NCBI GenBank assembly: GCA_963819075.1
Contig: CAWFUP010000002.1
Location: forward strand, 248,001-312,000
Source of the DNA: CAVQBJ01 sp963819075
GTDB taxonomy: Bacteria; Actinomycetota; Thermoleophilia; Solirubrobacterales; Solirubrobacteraceae
Length of the DNA stretch: 64,000 nt
Direction of reading: 5' to 3'
The notes beneath the pieces are model-generated. The model was not told the DNA's origin and ran no database searches. It was given only the letters and a program-made list of their open reading frames with translations. Positions 47,107-56,596 of this stretch are shown here, piece by piece. Position 1 is the first letter of the stretch, and each line of letters opens with the position of its first letter. A program made the position numbers and the translations under genes.

Positions 47107-48695
47107 AACTGTGTAGGCGGCTGATGGTTAGTGTAACAGTGACTCCGTGAGTGTCAATCAGTGACAGTCAGTTTGCAGTGTCAGGGACGCGATCACCGAA
47201 GTGAATCTTGAACGCGAGCAGCGCCGTCGTCCAGTTCCGCGTCCGGGTCCATTGCGGGACGGCGTTCTGCAGTGCGAGGTAGACGAGCTTGCGGGCGGCG
47301 TCCTCGGTCGGGAAGCTGCCCTTGGTCTTGATCGCCTTGCGCAGCTGACGGTTGAGCGCTTCGATCGCGTTCGTCGTGTAGATCACGCGGCGGACCTCCT
47401 CAGGGAACGCGAGGAACGGTGTCACGTGCTCCCACGCGTTCAGCCACGCCTGGGTGATGACGGGGAACCGGGCGCCCCACTTCTCGTCGAAGGTCTCGAG
47501 CTCGGCGTGGGCCTCGTCGGCGTCCTTGGCGGTGTAGATCGGTTTCAGGTCGCGAGCGACCTGCTCGCGCTCGCGGCGGGGCACGTACTTCAGGCTGTTG
47601 CGGATCAGGTGGACGATGCACGTTTGGACGGTCGTCTCGGGGAAGATCGCCTCGATCGCGTCGGGGAACCCGGTGAGGCCGTCGACGCAGCAGATCAGGA
47701 TGTCCTGGACGCCGCGTTGTTTGAGATCGGTGAGGACCTGCATCCAGAACTTCGCGCCCTCGGTCTCTTGAAACCACATGCCGAGCACGTCACGGTCGCC
47801 GTCGAGGGTGACCCCGAGCGCGAGGTACAGCGCGCGGCGCGCCACGGTGCCGCCCTCGCGGATCTTCAGGACCATGCAGTCCAGGAACACGATCGGGTAG
47901 ATGTCCTCAAGCGGCCGCTTGCCCCAGTCGCGCACGTCGTCCATCACCGCGTCGGTGACGCGGCTGATGAGGTCGCGGCCGACGTTCACGCCGTAGATCT
48001 CCTGCAGGTGCGCCGCGATATCGCGCGTGGAGAGCCCGCGGCTATAGAGCGCAAGGATCTTCTCGTCGAACCCGATGAAGCGGCGCTGGCGCTTGCGCAC
48101 GATCTTCGGCTCAAAGCTGCCATCGCGGTCGCGAGGCGCGTCGATCGGGACCGTCCCGTGCTCGCAGATCAGCGTCTTCGGCGTCGTGCCGTTGCGCTGA
48201 TTGCCGGCGCCGCCTGGCGGTTCCTGATGCGGCTCGTAGCCGACGTGGTCGGTCAGCTCGACCTCCATCGCCCGCTCCACCAGGCGCTTGGTCAGCTCGG
48301 CGAGCAGCCCGCCGGGCCCGGCGATCTCCTCCTCCGTGCTCGCGCCGGACAGCAGCTCATCGATCACCTCGTTGCTGATCCGCCTCTCGGACGGCATACC
48401 CAGAGCTTGCCGGACCCGCCGGCGGCCAGCCGCCCGGTCCACCGCCTCGTCGACGAGCTCGCCCGGGAGCACCGGGGGGTGTCCGGCGGGCGCGCCACGC
48501 CGCGGTTGCCCAACGCCGCTCTCCGCTCGCTCTACGAGCTCGCTGCGATCGTCGCTGGGCAACCCCAGCGCAATCCCCAGCCCAAGCGCCCCGAGCTCCG
48601 GGTCGTGCTCCAGCTCCGTCGCGGTCCTGCTCTTCTGCGTCCTGCTTCTCGTAATCATAGGCATGGCGACCTCTTTCGCTCATGCCTACACAGTT
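47107..48695. mobile_element. IS256-family insertion sequence
   Basis: Perfect 12-bp terminal inverted repeats AACTGTGTAGGC (47107-47118) and GCCTACACAGTT (48684-48695) enclose the transposase, giving about 1.59 kb. I see no matching target duplication in the flanks (GTCCCGTT left, CCTCTGAC right), so a rearrangement at one end or slightly different ends are possible. Its right end lies 72 bp before the large secreted-protein gene. Confidence 0.75.
47168..48397 (-). CDS. IS256-family transposase (MULE-type DDE)
   Basis: A 409-residue transposase starting at the ATG at 48397 (MPSERRISNEVIDELLSG); in-frame sequence upstream of it is Arg/Pro-rich and unlike the family. DDE features: YPIVFLDCMVLKIRE (first Asp), ILICCVDGLTGFPDAIEAIFP (second Asp), TTNAIEALNRQLRKAIK (Glu), plus YSRGLSTRDIAAHL and TCIVHLIRNSLKYV. 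It appears full length with no frameshift, so the element could be active. Confidence 0.92.
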   Translation of the reverse strand: MPSERRISNEVIDELLSGASTEEEIAGPGGLLAELTKRLVERAMEVELTDHVGYEPHQEPPGGAGNQRNGTTPKTLICEHGTVPIDAPRDRDGSFEPKIVRKRQRRFIGFDEKILALYSRGLSTRDIAAHLQEIYGVNVGRDLISRVTDAVMDDVRDWGKRPLEDIYPIVFLDCMVLKIREGGTVARRALYLALGVTLDGDRDVLGMWFQETEGAKFWMQVLTDLKQRGVQDILICCVDGLTGFPDAIEAIFPETTVQTCIVHLIRNSLKYVPRREREQVARDLKPIYTAKDADEAHAELETFDEKWGARFPVITQAWLNAWEHVTPFLAFPEEVRRVIYTTNAIEALNRQLRKAIKTKGSFPTEDAARKLVYLALQNAVPQWTRTRNWTTALLAFKIHFGDRVPDTAN

Positions 48696-48767
48696 CCTCT
48701 GACACTCCCCGCGCCCATTGGGGCTGTGCTGGCGAGAGCCGGTGGGGCGACTAGGGAGGGGGCACGG

Positions 48768-51700
48768 ATGATTCGGAAGGACCGAAGGATCAGAGAAGCG
48801 ATGGCGGTGGGGGCGGCAATCGTTGTCTCTGCGACAGCTGCGGCGCCGGCGTTTGCTGACAGCACGAGCAGCGCTGATACAGCAACAAGCGCAGGGCTCG
48901 CTGCTTTAGCGAGTTCCCATCCCGAGGTGCTCGGCGCAAACGAGCCCGGCGTTGTCGCGGGCGAGGCCACCCAACCCACGCTTTCGCCTACGACCGCGGA
49001 CATAGAATCCAACGGCTCGCTCACAGGCTCCACGTTCGGGAACATCGCGGCTGACGGCTTCTCCGTAAACAGCGCAGTGGGGCCCATCACATTCACCCCG
49101 ATCGCGGACGGCGCAGGCACGAGCCAGGCAACGATCGTGAACGGGACCGCGGCGCTATACCCCAACGTGTGGCCGTCGACCGATCTGGTCGTCCGCCCGA
49201 ACGCGCTCGGCGCGTCGGAGTGGCTCAGCATCACCTCTAGCGCCGCCCCCATGACCTACTCATTCGACGTTGGCATCTCCTCGGATCAAGGCCTCATTCA
49301 GCTCGGCGACGGCTCGATCGCCATCACCGACGGGGCTGACGTGTACTCGCCACCCGACCTCACGCAGGCGATCGCACAGGACGCAGCGCTCGGCGCGGGC
49401 TGGAGCACAACGGAGCCCGGCGATCTGCCCGATTCCGCGGACGACGTTGACCCGACTGGATCCGCGGAGGACGGCGGCAACGCAGGGGCCCCAACGACCT
49501 CAACGACGTCCGAGAGCGCGACCGCGACCGCGACCACAGGTACCTCGAGTGGCACTATGCCTTCCACGACCGGCGCGAGCACGACGACAGCCACCAGCCA
49601 AACGACCTCGACGACGTCCGATAGCGGGCAGACCGCCACCGCAGCCATCTCAAGCGGCACGACGTCCTCAACGATCCCTGAGAGCAGCACGACGGCCACC
49701 AGCCAAACAGACACGGACGACGATACGGTCGTCGACGATGAATCCACCTCGAGCTCGGGCCCGGTGAACGAGGTCTCGCTTCCGATCACCGCGACACCGG
49801 CAGGAGACCCGCAGCCACAGCAGACGGCACAAACGGGCGCCGCGGAGGCCACCGAAATCGCGAGCGCGGACGCAGCGACGAATGGCAGCGCGGTGCAGGT
49901 CATCATGCTCCCGGTAGCCGTCGACGCCAACGGTCAGGCAGTGCCGGTGTCGATGAGCGTCGACCCAACCACCGACACGCTTACGCTCCAAGTCACCCCC
50001 GGCCCCGACACCGCGTATCCACTGCTCGTCGACCCATCAGTGGTCGGCCCGAGCGACGCCGTGGCCGCCGCCCAACATAAGGTCACCTACGGCCTGTCGT
50101 CCGAATGGCCGCTCGTGGGTCCCGACGACGTGAAGGTCAACGACGGATACTGGCAGGACAACCCATACAACCAGGACCCGTACTCGACGACGCCGACCAT
50201 CGATCCATACCTCAAGCAGGCTCTGAACCCAAAGTTCACAAGAATAACGCTCCCCTACGACTGCCCACAACAGGTGGTGCAGACCTGGCTTGACGCTGTG
50301 AAGCCCAGCGGGTTGACGCCGGTCATCACCTTCGAGGCGCCGTTCGTGGCGGACAGCCGCAACCCAGACCCAACGACGCCAATCTGCACCGCGGTGCCAG
50401 TATCCCCCAGTAGCACCGGCTTTCCAGACCATCCCGATCGCGCGCAATATCTAGCCGGCGTAGAGTCAATCATGCAGTACGCCTACCAGCAGTTCGGCGT
50501 CAAGTACTTCGCCGCGTGGAACGAACCAGACCTACACACACGCGACCGTAGTACCAACACGTGGGTCCCAGGACCGAACGCGGTGACCCCGCAGAGAGCC
50601 GCCCAGTACTGGGACTGGGCAACCCTAGCGGCGACCGCAATACATTGCGCCGGATGCACAATCATCGCCGGGGAGTTCTCCTCCGCGCCCGTTGAGACCT
50701 TCTATAAACCGGACGGCACATACAGCCGACAGAACGGAACGACAAGTTTCGTTGACCTCTATACGCAGGAGCTCGCCGCGATGCACGCCACGCACCCGAG
50801 CGAATACCGCCTGCCGCACGTGTGGAGCCTGCACGACTATGTCGACGAGTACGATGGCGTCCGCGGGCAGAGCGCCGACGCACAGATCGCCGAACTCGAA
50901 AGCGCCACTCATTCCTCGAGCTTTCACGGCCTAACCGCCTCGCAGATCTGGATCCTCGAAGCCGGCGTCTTTGGAGACCACCAGTCGCCGTCGCCGACGC
51001 CCGTGAATCATGTGCGGCAGTCCGAAGGCGGGCTGGTATGGCGTGATCTTCCCAACGGCTACACCAACGTGACCCACCTGTCCTGGTACGAGTACTTCGG
51101 TCCCGACGGACCTGGGTTTGACACCGGCCTCGTACAGCACGACATCAACAGCGCCAACACACCGGAGCTACCGCAGCGACAGCCGGCGTACTGCGGCGTC
51201 GTGTTCCAGTACACGCTGAAGTCAAACAACTCCACGTGCGAGGGCGGTGCTCCGGGTATCTCCATTGACGGGACGGTCCCGCCCGGAGCCAACACGACCG
51301 CCACGGTGCCGCTCAAGATCAACCCAAGATTTTGGGCGACAACATATGAGGTCGATTACCAGCCGCTTCCCGCCGGCACGTCTGCCTCCTCCTCGGGGTA
51401 CCCACCAGAGACTGACTTCGCCGCAGGCGCCTACGCGAGCAAGACCGGCAGCATCACAAAGCTGAGTGAACTCACTGCGCCGCAGGAGGTCGACGTCAAG
51501 CTGACCGGCCTGCAGGGCTGCACGGCGAAGGCAGCCACGGGCGCCGTGTACGAATTTCGAGCAAGCGCAGCAAACTACGAGGTCAATCTCCCCGGATCAC
51601 CCGGCCCGGGCGGCCCCGCGACGTACGAACCAACGACTAGGCCGCCAGAGGCCTCAGGGTACATCGCAGACTGCCTGCCGAAAGTCAGCACTGGCCTCAC

Positions 51701-52913
51701 AACGCAGCTAACGGCAACAAGCGCTGCAGTAGGCCTCGATTTGATCCCGAAGGGGTCAACTGAGGACACGTACTACGTCGAATACGGCACCGACACGTCA
51801 TACGGACAAACCACTACGCCGGTCACCGTTAGCGCAGACTTCAAAGCCCAAAGCGACGCCGTGCCGCTCGCGACTCTGCAGCCCTGCACGACCTACCACT
51901 ACCAGGCTGTCGCGACCAACCCGGACAGCGACGGGGGCACGAGCTACGGTGGAGACCAGACGTTTACGACGTCATGCTTTAGCCAGTATCCGCTCCCGAC
52001 CGCGAACGCCTCGGCGTACGCCATCACAGAGGGGTCGGACGGCGCGATGTGGTTTGCCGAGAACGGACTGGCGAGCGTCGGGCGGATCGCAAGCGATGGA
52101 ACGATCACCGAGTATCCGACCCCCTCGACAAACTCGAGTCCATGGGGCATCACGGCGGGCCCAGACGGCGATGTGTGGACGGCCGAGCAGGGCGACAATC
52201 AGGTCGCGAAGATCGATCCCACACAAGCCGTGCCCGGGACCTCTGACGGCATCACCGAGTATCCACTCCCCGTCGGCATCTCGACGACGTCTGGACCGTC
52301 AGTCATTGAGGCCGGACCCGACGGCGCACTGTGGTTCGGCGCACAGGCCGACACCGGCTACGTAGGCCGGATCACCACCACGGGCCAAGTCACGACCTAC
52401 CCGGTTCCCGATGGAGCCGTACCAATCGCGATCGCGTTCGGCCCAGGCAACACCCTCTGGTACATAGCCGAGCAAGGTGGCTTCGGGCCTACCGAGCTCG
52501 GCAGCCTGAACCTCTCGCAAGCTACCCCAGGCACGAGCGACGGCTTCACGCCCACCTACTCGGGTCTAAGCACTCAGCTGAAGGGCATCGCATTAGGCGA
52601 GGACGGCAACATCTGGGTGTCTGACGCCGGCAACAACACCATTGACAAGGTCACTCCCCAGGGTGCCATAACGCCGTACCCGATCCCGACATCGGGAGCG
52701 AGCCCGTTCGGGATCACCTCGGGGGCGGACGGAGCGCTGTGGTTCTCCGAGGCCGGCGCTGGCAGCATCGGTGAGATCACCACGAGCGGGCAGATTACTG
52801 AGTATCCGCTGCCATCGGGCTCGGGCGCACCGACCTACATAGCCTCCGAGCCCAACGGCACCCTTTGGTTCACCGAGGCGTTCGTCAACGCGATCGGCAG
52901 CTTCACGCCATGA
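48768..52913 (+). CDS. Large secreted glycoside-hydrolase-like protein with Vgb-type beta-propeller
   Basis: A 1381-residue protein. Signal peptide (MIRKDRRIREAMAV...PAFA, cut near residue 30); Thr/Ser-rich linker (about 241-338); a TIM-barrel domain (about 437-800) with KYFAAWNEPDLH (acid/base Glu near 585) and QIWILEAGVFGDH (nucleophile-type Glu near 731), the clan A pattern of GH39/GH5-like enzymes; an Fn3-like region (about 980-1065, TTYHYQAVATN); and a C-terminal propeller (about 1068-1381) with blades such as DGAMWFAENGL and DGALWFSEAGAGSIGEITT, as in virginiamycin B lyase-like proteins. A GGGAGGGGG stretch precedes the ATG. It probably cuts an extracellular glycan; substrate unknown. 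Confidence 0.78.
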   Translation: MIRKDRRIREAMAVGAAIVVSATAAAPAFADSTSSADTATSAGLAALASSHPEVLGANEPGVVAGEATQPTLSPTTADIESNGSLTGSTFGNIAADGFSVNSAVGPITFTPIADGAGTSQATIVNGTAALYPNVWPSTDLVVRPNALGASEWLSITSSAAPMTYSFDVGISSDQGLIQLGDGSIAITDGADVYSPPDLTQAIAQDAALGAGWSTTEPGDLPDSADDVDPTGSAEDGGNAGAPTTSTTSESATATATTGTSSGTMPSTTGASTTTATSQTTSTTSDSGQTATAAISSGTTSSTIPESSTTATSQTDTDDDTVVDDESTSSSGPVNEVSLPITATPAGDPQPQQTAQTGAAEATEIASADAATNGSAVQVIMLPVAVDANGQAVPVSMSVDPTTDTLTLQVTPGPDTAYPLLVDPSVVGPSDAVAAAQHKVTYGLSSEWPLVGPDDVKVNDGYWQDNPYNQDPYSTTPTIDPYLKQALNPKFTRITLPYDCPQQVVQTWLDAVKPSGLTPVITFEAPFVADSRNPDPTTPICTAVPVSPSSTGFPDHPDRAQYLAGVESIMQYAYQQFGVKYFAAWNEPDLHTRDRSTNTWVPGPNAVTPQRAAQYWDWATLAATAIHCAGCTIIAGEFSSAPVETFYKPDGTYSRQNGTTSFVDLYTQELAAMHATHPSEYRLPHVWSLHDYVDEYDGVRGQSADAQIAELESATHSSSFHGLTASQIWILEAGVFGDHQSPSPTPVNHVRQSEGGLVWRDLPNGYTNVTHLSWYEYFGPDGPGFDTGLVQHDINSANTPELPQRQPAYCGVVFQYTLKSNNSTCEGGAPGISIDGTVPPGANTTATVPLKINPRFWATTYEVDYQPLPAGTSASSSGYPPETDFAAGAYASKTGSITKLSELTAPQEVDVKLTGLQGCTAKAATGAVYEFRASAANYEVNLPGSPGPGGPATYEPTTRPPEASGYIADCLPKVSTGLTTQLTATSAAVGLDLIPKGSTEDTYYVEYGTDTSYGQTTTPVTVSADFKAQSDAVPLATLQPCTTYHYQAVATNPDSDGGTSYGGDQTFTTSCFSQYPLPTANASAYAITEGSDGAMWFAENGLASVGRIASDGTITEYPTPSTNSSPWGITAGPDGDVWTAEQGDNQVAKIDPTQAVPGTSDGITEYPLPVGISTTSGPSVIEAGPDGALWFGAQADTGYVGRITTTGQVTTYPVPDGAVPIAIAFGPGNTLWYIAEQGGFGPTELGSLNLSQATPGTSDGFTPTYSGLSTQLKGIALGEDGNIWVSDAGNNTIDKVTPQGAITPYPIPTSGASPFGITSGADGALWFSEAGAGSIGEITTSGQITEYPLPSGSGAPTYIASEPNGTLWFTEAFVNAIGSFTP

Positions 52914-53098
52914 CGCGTCTCGTGCGATATTAGGATTGATAACGAGTGCGTGAGCACGCCGGTCGGAATCGGTGACGACGCAAAGGGGGATGTGACGCCG
53001 ATGAAACGTGTCCCCATCTCCGCATTTCTGTCGTTGGCGAGCGCATCTGAGCGCACCTCAGACGGCTTGGTAGACCCGAGAAGGCCAGCAGGTGGCGA

Positions 53099-53141
53099 TC
53101 TGATAAGGAAGAGGTCCCAGGTTCGAGTCCTGGATCGCCCA
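53099..53141 (+). repeat. att copy 2, partial tRNA-Ile duplicate
   Basis: Identical over 43 bp to the 3' part of tRNA-Ile (45440-45482). The bases before it (GGCGA) and after it (TAGCCC) differ from the tRNA context, so the copy lacks the 5' half and cannot be a functional tRNA. Confidence 0.92.
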
Positions 53142-53143
53142 TA

Positions 53144-53185
53144 GCCCGAGAGCGGCTCTGCAGAGCCCATCCCGGGCCCTCGGGC
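53144..53185. repeat. Nested palindrome beside att copy 2
   Basis: GGCTCTGCAGAGCC at 53154-53167 is a perfect 14-bp palindrome. It is framed by GCCCGAG (53144-53150) and CTCGGGC (53179-53185), a second 7-bp inverted repeat. It lies 3 bp past the att copy and before the recombinase gene. A recombinase-binding site or a terminator are both possible. Confidence 0.55.
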
Positions 53186-53400
53186 TTCCGTGGCGCCGCC
53201 ACCTCGCAGAAAGCCGCAGAAAGAACGCCTCGAACTGGGCACCGATCCGCGTGCCTGAACGAGCCGTCGCGGTTGTCGTCGCAGCCAGCTGGACGACGGA
53301 TAGACGCCGCTCAGCGTCGAACCGCTGGGAGCGGCGCGTCGTCCAAGCGCTCTCTGTGCCGCCGCCGCAGCTCCCACCACCGAGGTACGGAGCGTCAGCG

Positions 53401-55797
53401 ATGAGTTTCGGCGCAGCGAATCCCGGACGCGGACGGCGAACCCGGATTCCAAACGCATTCGAGACCCAGGCTACCCGCGAGCTGCTGAACACGCTCGGCG
53501 AGCCGACCCGCCGCACGCTGCGCGGCGCGACACTGCTCACCTGGGAAGTCAACAAGGCCGGCGAGGGCGCGATCTGCGCTCGATTGTCCGGCGAAGACAT
53601 GAAGAAGGGCGAAACCGCGATGGGCCAGGTCCACGGCCTGCGCGAGCTTGTTCAGAGGGAGAACCTCAACGCGCGCTACGTCGTCGTGGCACTGCGCACG
53701 TCTGGCGTCCCCGACTTCGACGATCGTCCCGACTTTCAGTTCCTGCGCGAGCGGGTCGAGGCAGGCTCGATCTCATGGGTCGCCTACCGCCACCCCGACC
53801 GCATCGCGCGCCACACTCTCCCCGCGGAATCGTTCTACCGGTTTCTCGAGCGCGCCGCGGTCGATCTCTACCTCACAGTGCCCATCGGCCGGAAGGTCGA
53901 CTGGATTGCCGACCGCGCCATCCTGCTCATGCTCGGGTTCGCCAGCGAGCAAGAGCGCAACCAAATCGTCTTCCGAATTCACGACGCCCTGCGCCGACGA
54001 TGGCTCGAGGAGGGCCGCGGCTGGGCCGCGAGTCAGCCCTTCGGATTCCGCCGCGACGAGTTCAAGTTCCTGGAGGTCGACCCCGACCGCTGGGTCTTCG
54101 TAGAGATGGTCCACCACGACTACGCGCGCCTAGCCCGACAAGGCACGGGAGGATTGCGCCGGCTCCAGGGGCGCCTCGCCGAGGCGGGTTGCAAGCTGTC
54201 AGTCGAGAAGATCCGGCAGATCCTGCGCAACCCGATCTATGTGACCGGCGAGTGGTCTGCGACCTACCGGGGCCAGGTGTATCCCGGTCGGACGATCGAC
54301 CTCGAGCGGCCAGTCCCACGGGAGGTGTTTGACGAGAACGCGGCTCTGCTCGATTCGATCAAGGGCCACCACAGCGTTACCCCCTTCGGCACATTCCTGC
54401 TGAACAACGTCCAGGTCGTCCATGCGTCATGCATGGGCGAGCGAACCGACACTGGCAGCCACATTCTCCTGCGAGCGAAGCGTCGTAGTGGCAGACCTCT
54501 AAGCAAAGCCTCGTACCGCCATACGCCGTACAGCCCGCCGAGTTGCCGCGGCTGTGCCGTGCTGGCCACAGCACTGGACGACGCCGTGATCACGCAGCTG
54601 CTTCGGCTCGCCGAGTCCCCCGAGCTGCAGGCGCTCTGGGCTGCTCGCGCACGGCCCGAGGCCGAGCAGTCCACGGCGAACCCCGAAGCACAACTCGCGT
54701 CGCTTAGGACCCGCGTACGCGCCCTGGGTGAGCAGCGCGGCGAACTGAAGCGGCGCTGGTTGGACTCCGTCGCCGCCGGCGACCTCCGGATCAACACCCT
54801 CGCGGAGGGACTGGACACCATCGACCACGAAGTCGCGACGCTGGCCGCGCGCATCGAATTCTTGGAGCAGCTTGCTGCCGCGCGCGGTGGGAAGCACCAC
54901 CGCAGTACCGACGATCTTCTCGCCGCGATGCGCGACCTCCTGTACGTGCACGACGCTGACGATACGTCGATGCTCGCCCGCCGCGCGGCTTTCGTCTCGG
55001 CCGTGCTCAGCCGCGTGATCGTCCACGATGTGGATGGCGGATTCGCTGTCGAACTCGAAGGACCCCTTATCCCGCCGGACGCGCCGTTCGTGCCCGTGAA
55101 CCCTGCTCTTGCGCTGGAGGGACGACTGTCCACGAATGGTGCCATTGGTGGACAGTCGGGCCTCGTTCCAGCATGGAGATCGACGATCGAGCCCGTTGAC
55201 GGGAGGCCGTATCGATGCGGATTCGTGTCCCTCGCGCGACTGCGCGAAGTGATCCGCCTCGTCCACGAGGCAGCGCCGGACGGGCCATTGTTCGAACACG
55301 GCGGCGCCTACGCTCAGATGGCGAAGGTCCGTCCCTGGTACCCGGGCCTCACGACGCTTTTCATCGTTGCCAAGCGCCACAGGACCACCCCTACTCGGCT
55401 GCTGTTCTCGATGTACGGCAAGGATGCGATCCGCAAGCAGCGGATGGACAGCTACGACACCGACGAGATGCTGCTGACTTGTCTAGCCATGGCCCTGGAG
55501 GCGGGCTTCGCGTTCGGCCCGGGATGGACGCGCCGATATGCGGACCTCCGGGAGACGCACCAGCATTTGCCGTCGGGCAGTGCGGTGTGGAGCCGAGCAC
55601 ATCGTCTTGGCATCTCGACGGAGGCATTGTTCGAGCGGGCAGCCGCCTTCCGGGACAGCGAGCGAGGCAGCGTTTCGTCGACCGCCGTGACGCGTGGTAC
55701 GAGCACCGACCGGTCTGCCGCCTCCGATCCGGGCCATCTCGACGAGACCCGATCTACCGGGTACGCTTCGCCTGATGCAGGAGCGGGAGGCGTTTGA
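53401..55797 (+). CDS. Large serine recombinase with unusual C-terminal extension
   Basis: A 798-residue protein from the ATG at 53401. The catalytic N-domain begins late: AICARLSGEDMKKG holds the likely nucleophile Ser (about residue 63), later DRPDFQFLRERVEAG and RHPDRIARHT. A helical Recombinase domain follows (ASEQERNQIVFRIHDALRRRW, GFRRDEFKFLEVDPD, EKIRQILRNPIYVTGEW), then a degenerate zinc ribbon (ASCMGER, PSCRGCAV) and a coiled coil (about 430-520). Residues after about 585 (PAWRSTIEPVDG to the end) do not resemble usual recombinases and may be an additional DNA-binding domain. Adjacent to att copy 2. Serine recombinases usually leave a 2-bp crossover, so it may not have made the 43-bp duplication. 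Confidence 0.82.
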   Translation: MSFGAANPGRGRRTRIPNAFETQATRELLNTLGEPTRRTLRGATLLTWEVNKAGEGAICARLSGEDMKKGETAMGQVHGLRELVQRENLNARYVVVALRTSGVPDFDDRPDFQFLRERVEAGSISWVAYRHPDRIARHTLPAESFYRFLERAAVDLYLTVPIGRKVDWIADRAILLMLGFASEQERNQIVFRIHDALRRRWLEEGRGWAASQPFGFRRDEFKFLEVDPDRWVFVEMVHHDYARLARQGTGGLRRLQGRLAEAGCKLSVEKIRQILRNPIYVTGEWSATYRGQVYPGRTIDLERPVPREVFDENAALLDSIKGHHSVTPFGTFLLNNVQVVHASCMGERTDTGSHILLRAKRRSGRPLSKASYRHTPYSPPSCRGCAVLATALDDAVITQLLRLAESPELQALWAARARPEAEQSTANPEAQLASLRTRVRALGEQRGELKRRWLDSVAAGDLRINTLAEGLDTIDHEVATLAARIEFLEQLAAARGGKHHRSTDDLLAAMRDLLYVHDADDTSMLARRAAFVSAVLSRVIVHDVDGGFAVELEGPLIPPDAPFVPVNPALALEGRLSTNGAIGGQSGLVPAWRSTIEPVDGRPYRCGFVSLARLREVIRLVHEAAPDGPLFEHGGAYAQMAKVRPWYPGLTTLFIVAKRHRTTPTRLLFSMYGKDAIRKQRMDSYDTDEMLLTCLAMALEAGFAFGPGWTRRYADLRETHQHLPSGSAVWSRAHRLGISTEALFERAAAFRDSERGSVSSTAVTRGTSTDRSAASDPGHLDETRSTGYASPDAGAGGV

Positions 55798-56290
55798 GCT
55801 TGCGGGACAGTGGGCGCAGGCGCAGCCACCGCCGGCAGCGCAGCGGGCGCACGAGGCGACCAGTCGGCTGGCGACTGCGTTGTCGATCGTGCCCGACGGG
55901 CTGCAGTGGGCGCTCGGCGTTGGCGAAGGCCCACTCCAGCCGCTGGTACTGCTCGCCGGTCGGGGGTTGTGGCAGGCCAACGTTGAGGTCGGCGATCCTG
56001 ACCAGATCGGGGTGACCATCAACTACGTCACGCTGAGTCCGGGCGCTTCCAGACTCAGCATCACGCAGATTTGGGGTCAAGACGCGAGTGTCGGCGTACA
56101 GCAAGGGTTCTGGCTGCGCACGTACCGCCTACAGATCTTCTATCCAGGCGCGGAGGCGTTCGAGTTGAAGGTAGAGGGCCGCGAGATCGTCCAAGGCCGG
56201 TTCGCGGGCGAGCCAGGACTCGACCAGCAGGAGATGTTCGGCCGGGCGCTGGTGGCCGCGCTCGGTGGGGAAGCTGACTCCGCCATGTAG
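55775..56290 (+). CDS. Hypothetical protein
   Basis: A 171-residue protein from an ATG at 55775 overlapping the recombinase end by 23 bp. A helical N-terminal half is followed by a likely alpha/beta half with RLSITQIWGQDASVG, GFWLRTYRLQIFYPG and LKVEGREIVQGRF. I recognise no family. No signal peptide or membrane helix is seen, so it should be cytosolic. The overlap suggests coupled translation with the recombinase. Confidence 0.55.
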   Translation: MQEREAFELAGQWAQAQPPPAAQRAHEATSRLATALSIVPDGLQWALGVGEGPLQPLVLLAGRGLWQANVEVGDPDQIGVTINYVTLSPGASRLSITQIWGQDASVGVQQGFWLRTYRLQIFYPGAEAFELKVEGREIVQGRFAGEPGLDQQEMFGRALVAALGGEADSAM

Positions 56291-56320
56291 CGCCGCGGCG
56301 ACGGCGAGTATGTTCAAGCC

Positions 56321-56596
56321 GTGAGCGGCCCGCCCTTCTCCGCCGTGTTCGTCAGCTCGGTTCAGGCCGGGTTTGAAGACGTACGCGCTGCGGCACGTGA
56401 GGGAATTGAGGCCTTCGGCTGCCGGGCGTTAATGGCCGAGACGGCTGGCGCAGCGCCGGCGTCCCCTCGGAACGCGCTGCTCGAGCTGGTCGAAGAGAGT
56501 GACGTATTCCTGCTCATCGTCGGGCCACGCTACGGTGAGGTGGGCGCCTCGGGTCGATCGCCCACAGAGGATGAGTTCGACTACGCGGGGTCGCCT
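56321..56596 (+). pseudogene. DUF4062 N-terminus, truncated
   Basis: The reading frame encodes FSAVFVSSVQAGFEDVRAA, ALMAETAGAAPASPRNALLELVEESDVFLLIVGPRYGEV split across it, and SPTEDEFDYA. This is the DUF4062 opening domain (FVSS, E, sDvfl.ivG.RYG, sxtExEyxyA) of TIR-like/STAND-type proteins. Immediately after the TEDEFDYA block the frame runs into unrelated HTH-gene DNA and stops at 56671. It is thus a fragment of a longer gene, such as a DUF4062-STAND NTPase. Not functional on its own. Confidence 0.75.

Noticed and set aside
48398..48664. N-terminal extension of the IS256 transposase frame
   Set aside because: The 89 extra residues are not family-like; the standard start is the ATG at 48397.
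52930..53202. Minus-strand frame with GDPGLEPGTSSLS and plus-strand frame ending in VRVLDRP
   Set aside because: Both are translations of the partial tRNA-Ile copy (att copy 2), a well-known source of spurious protein annotations.
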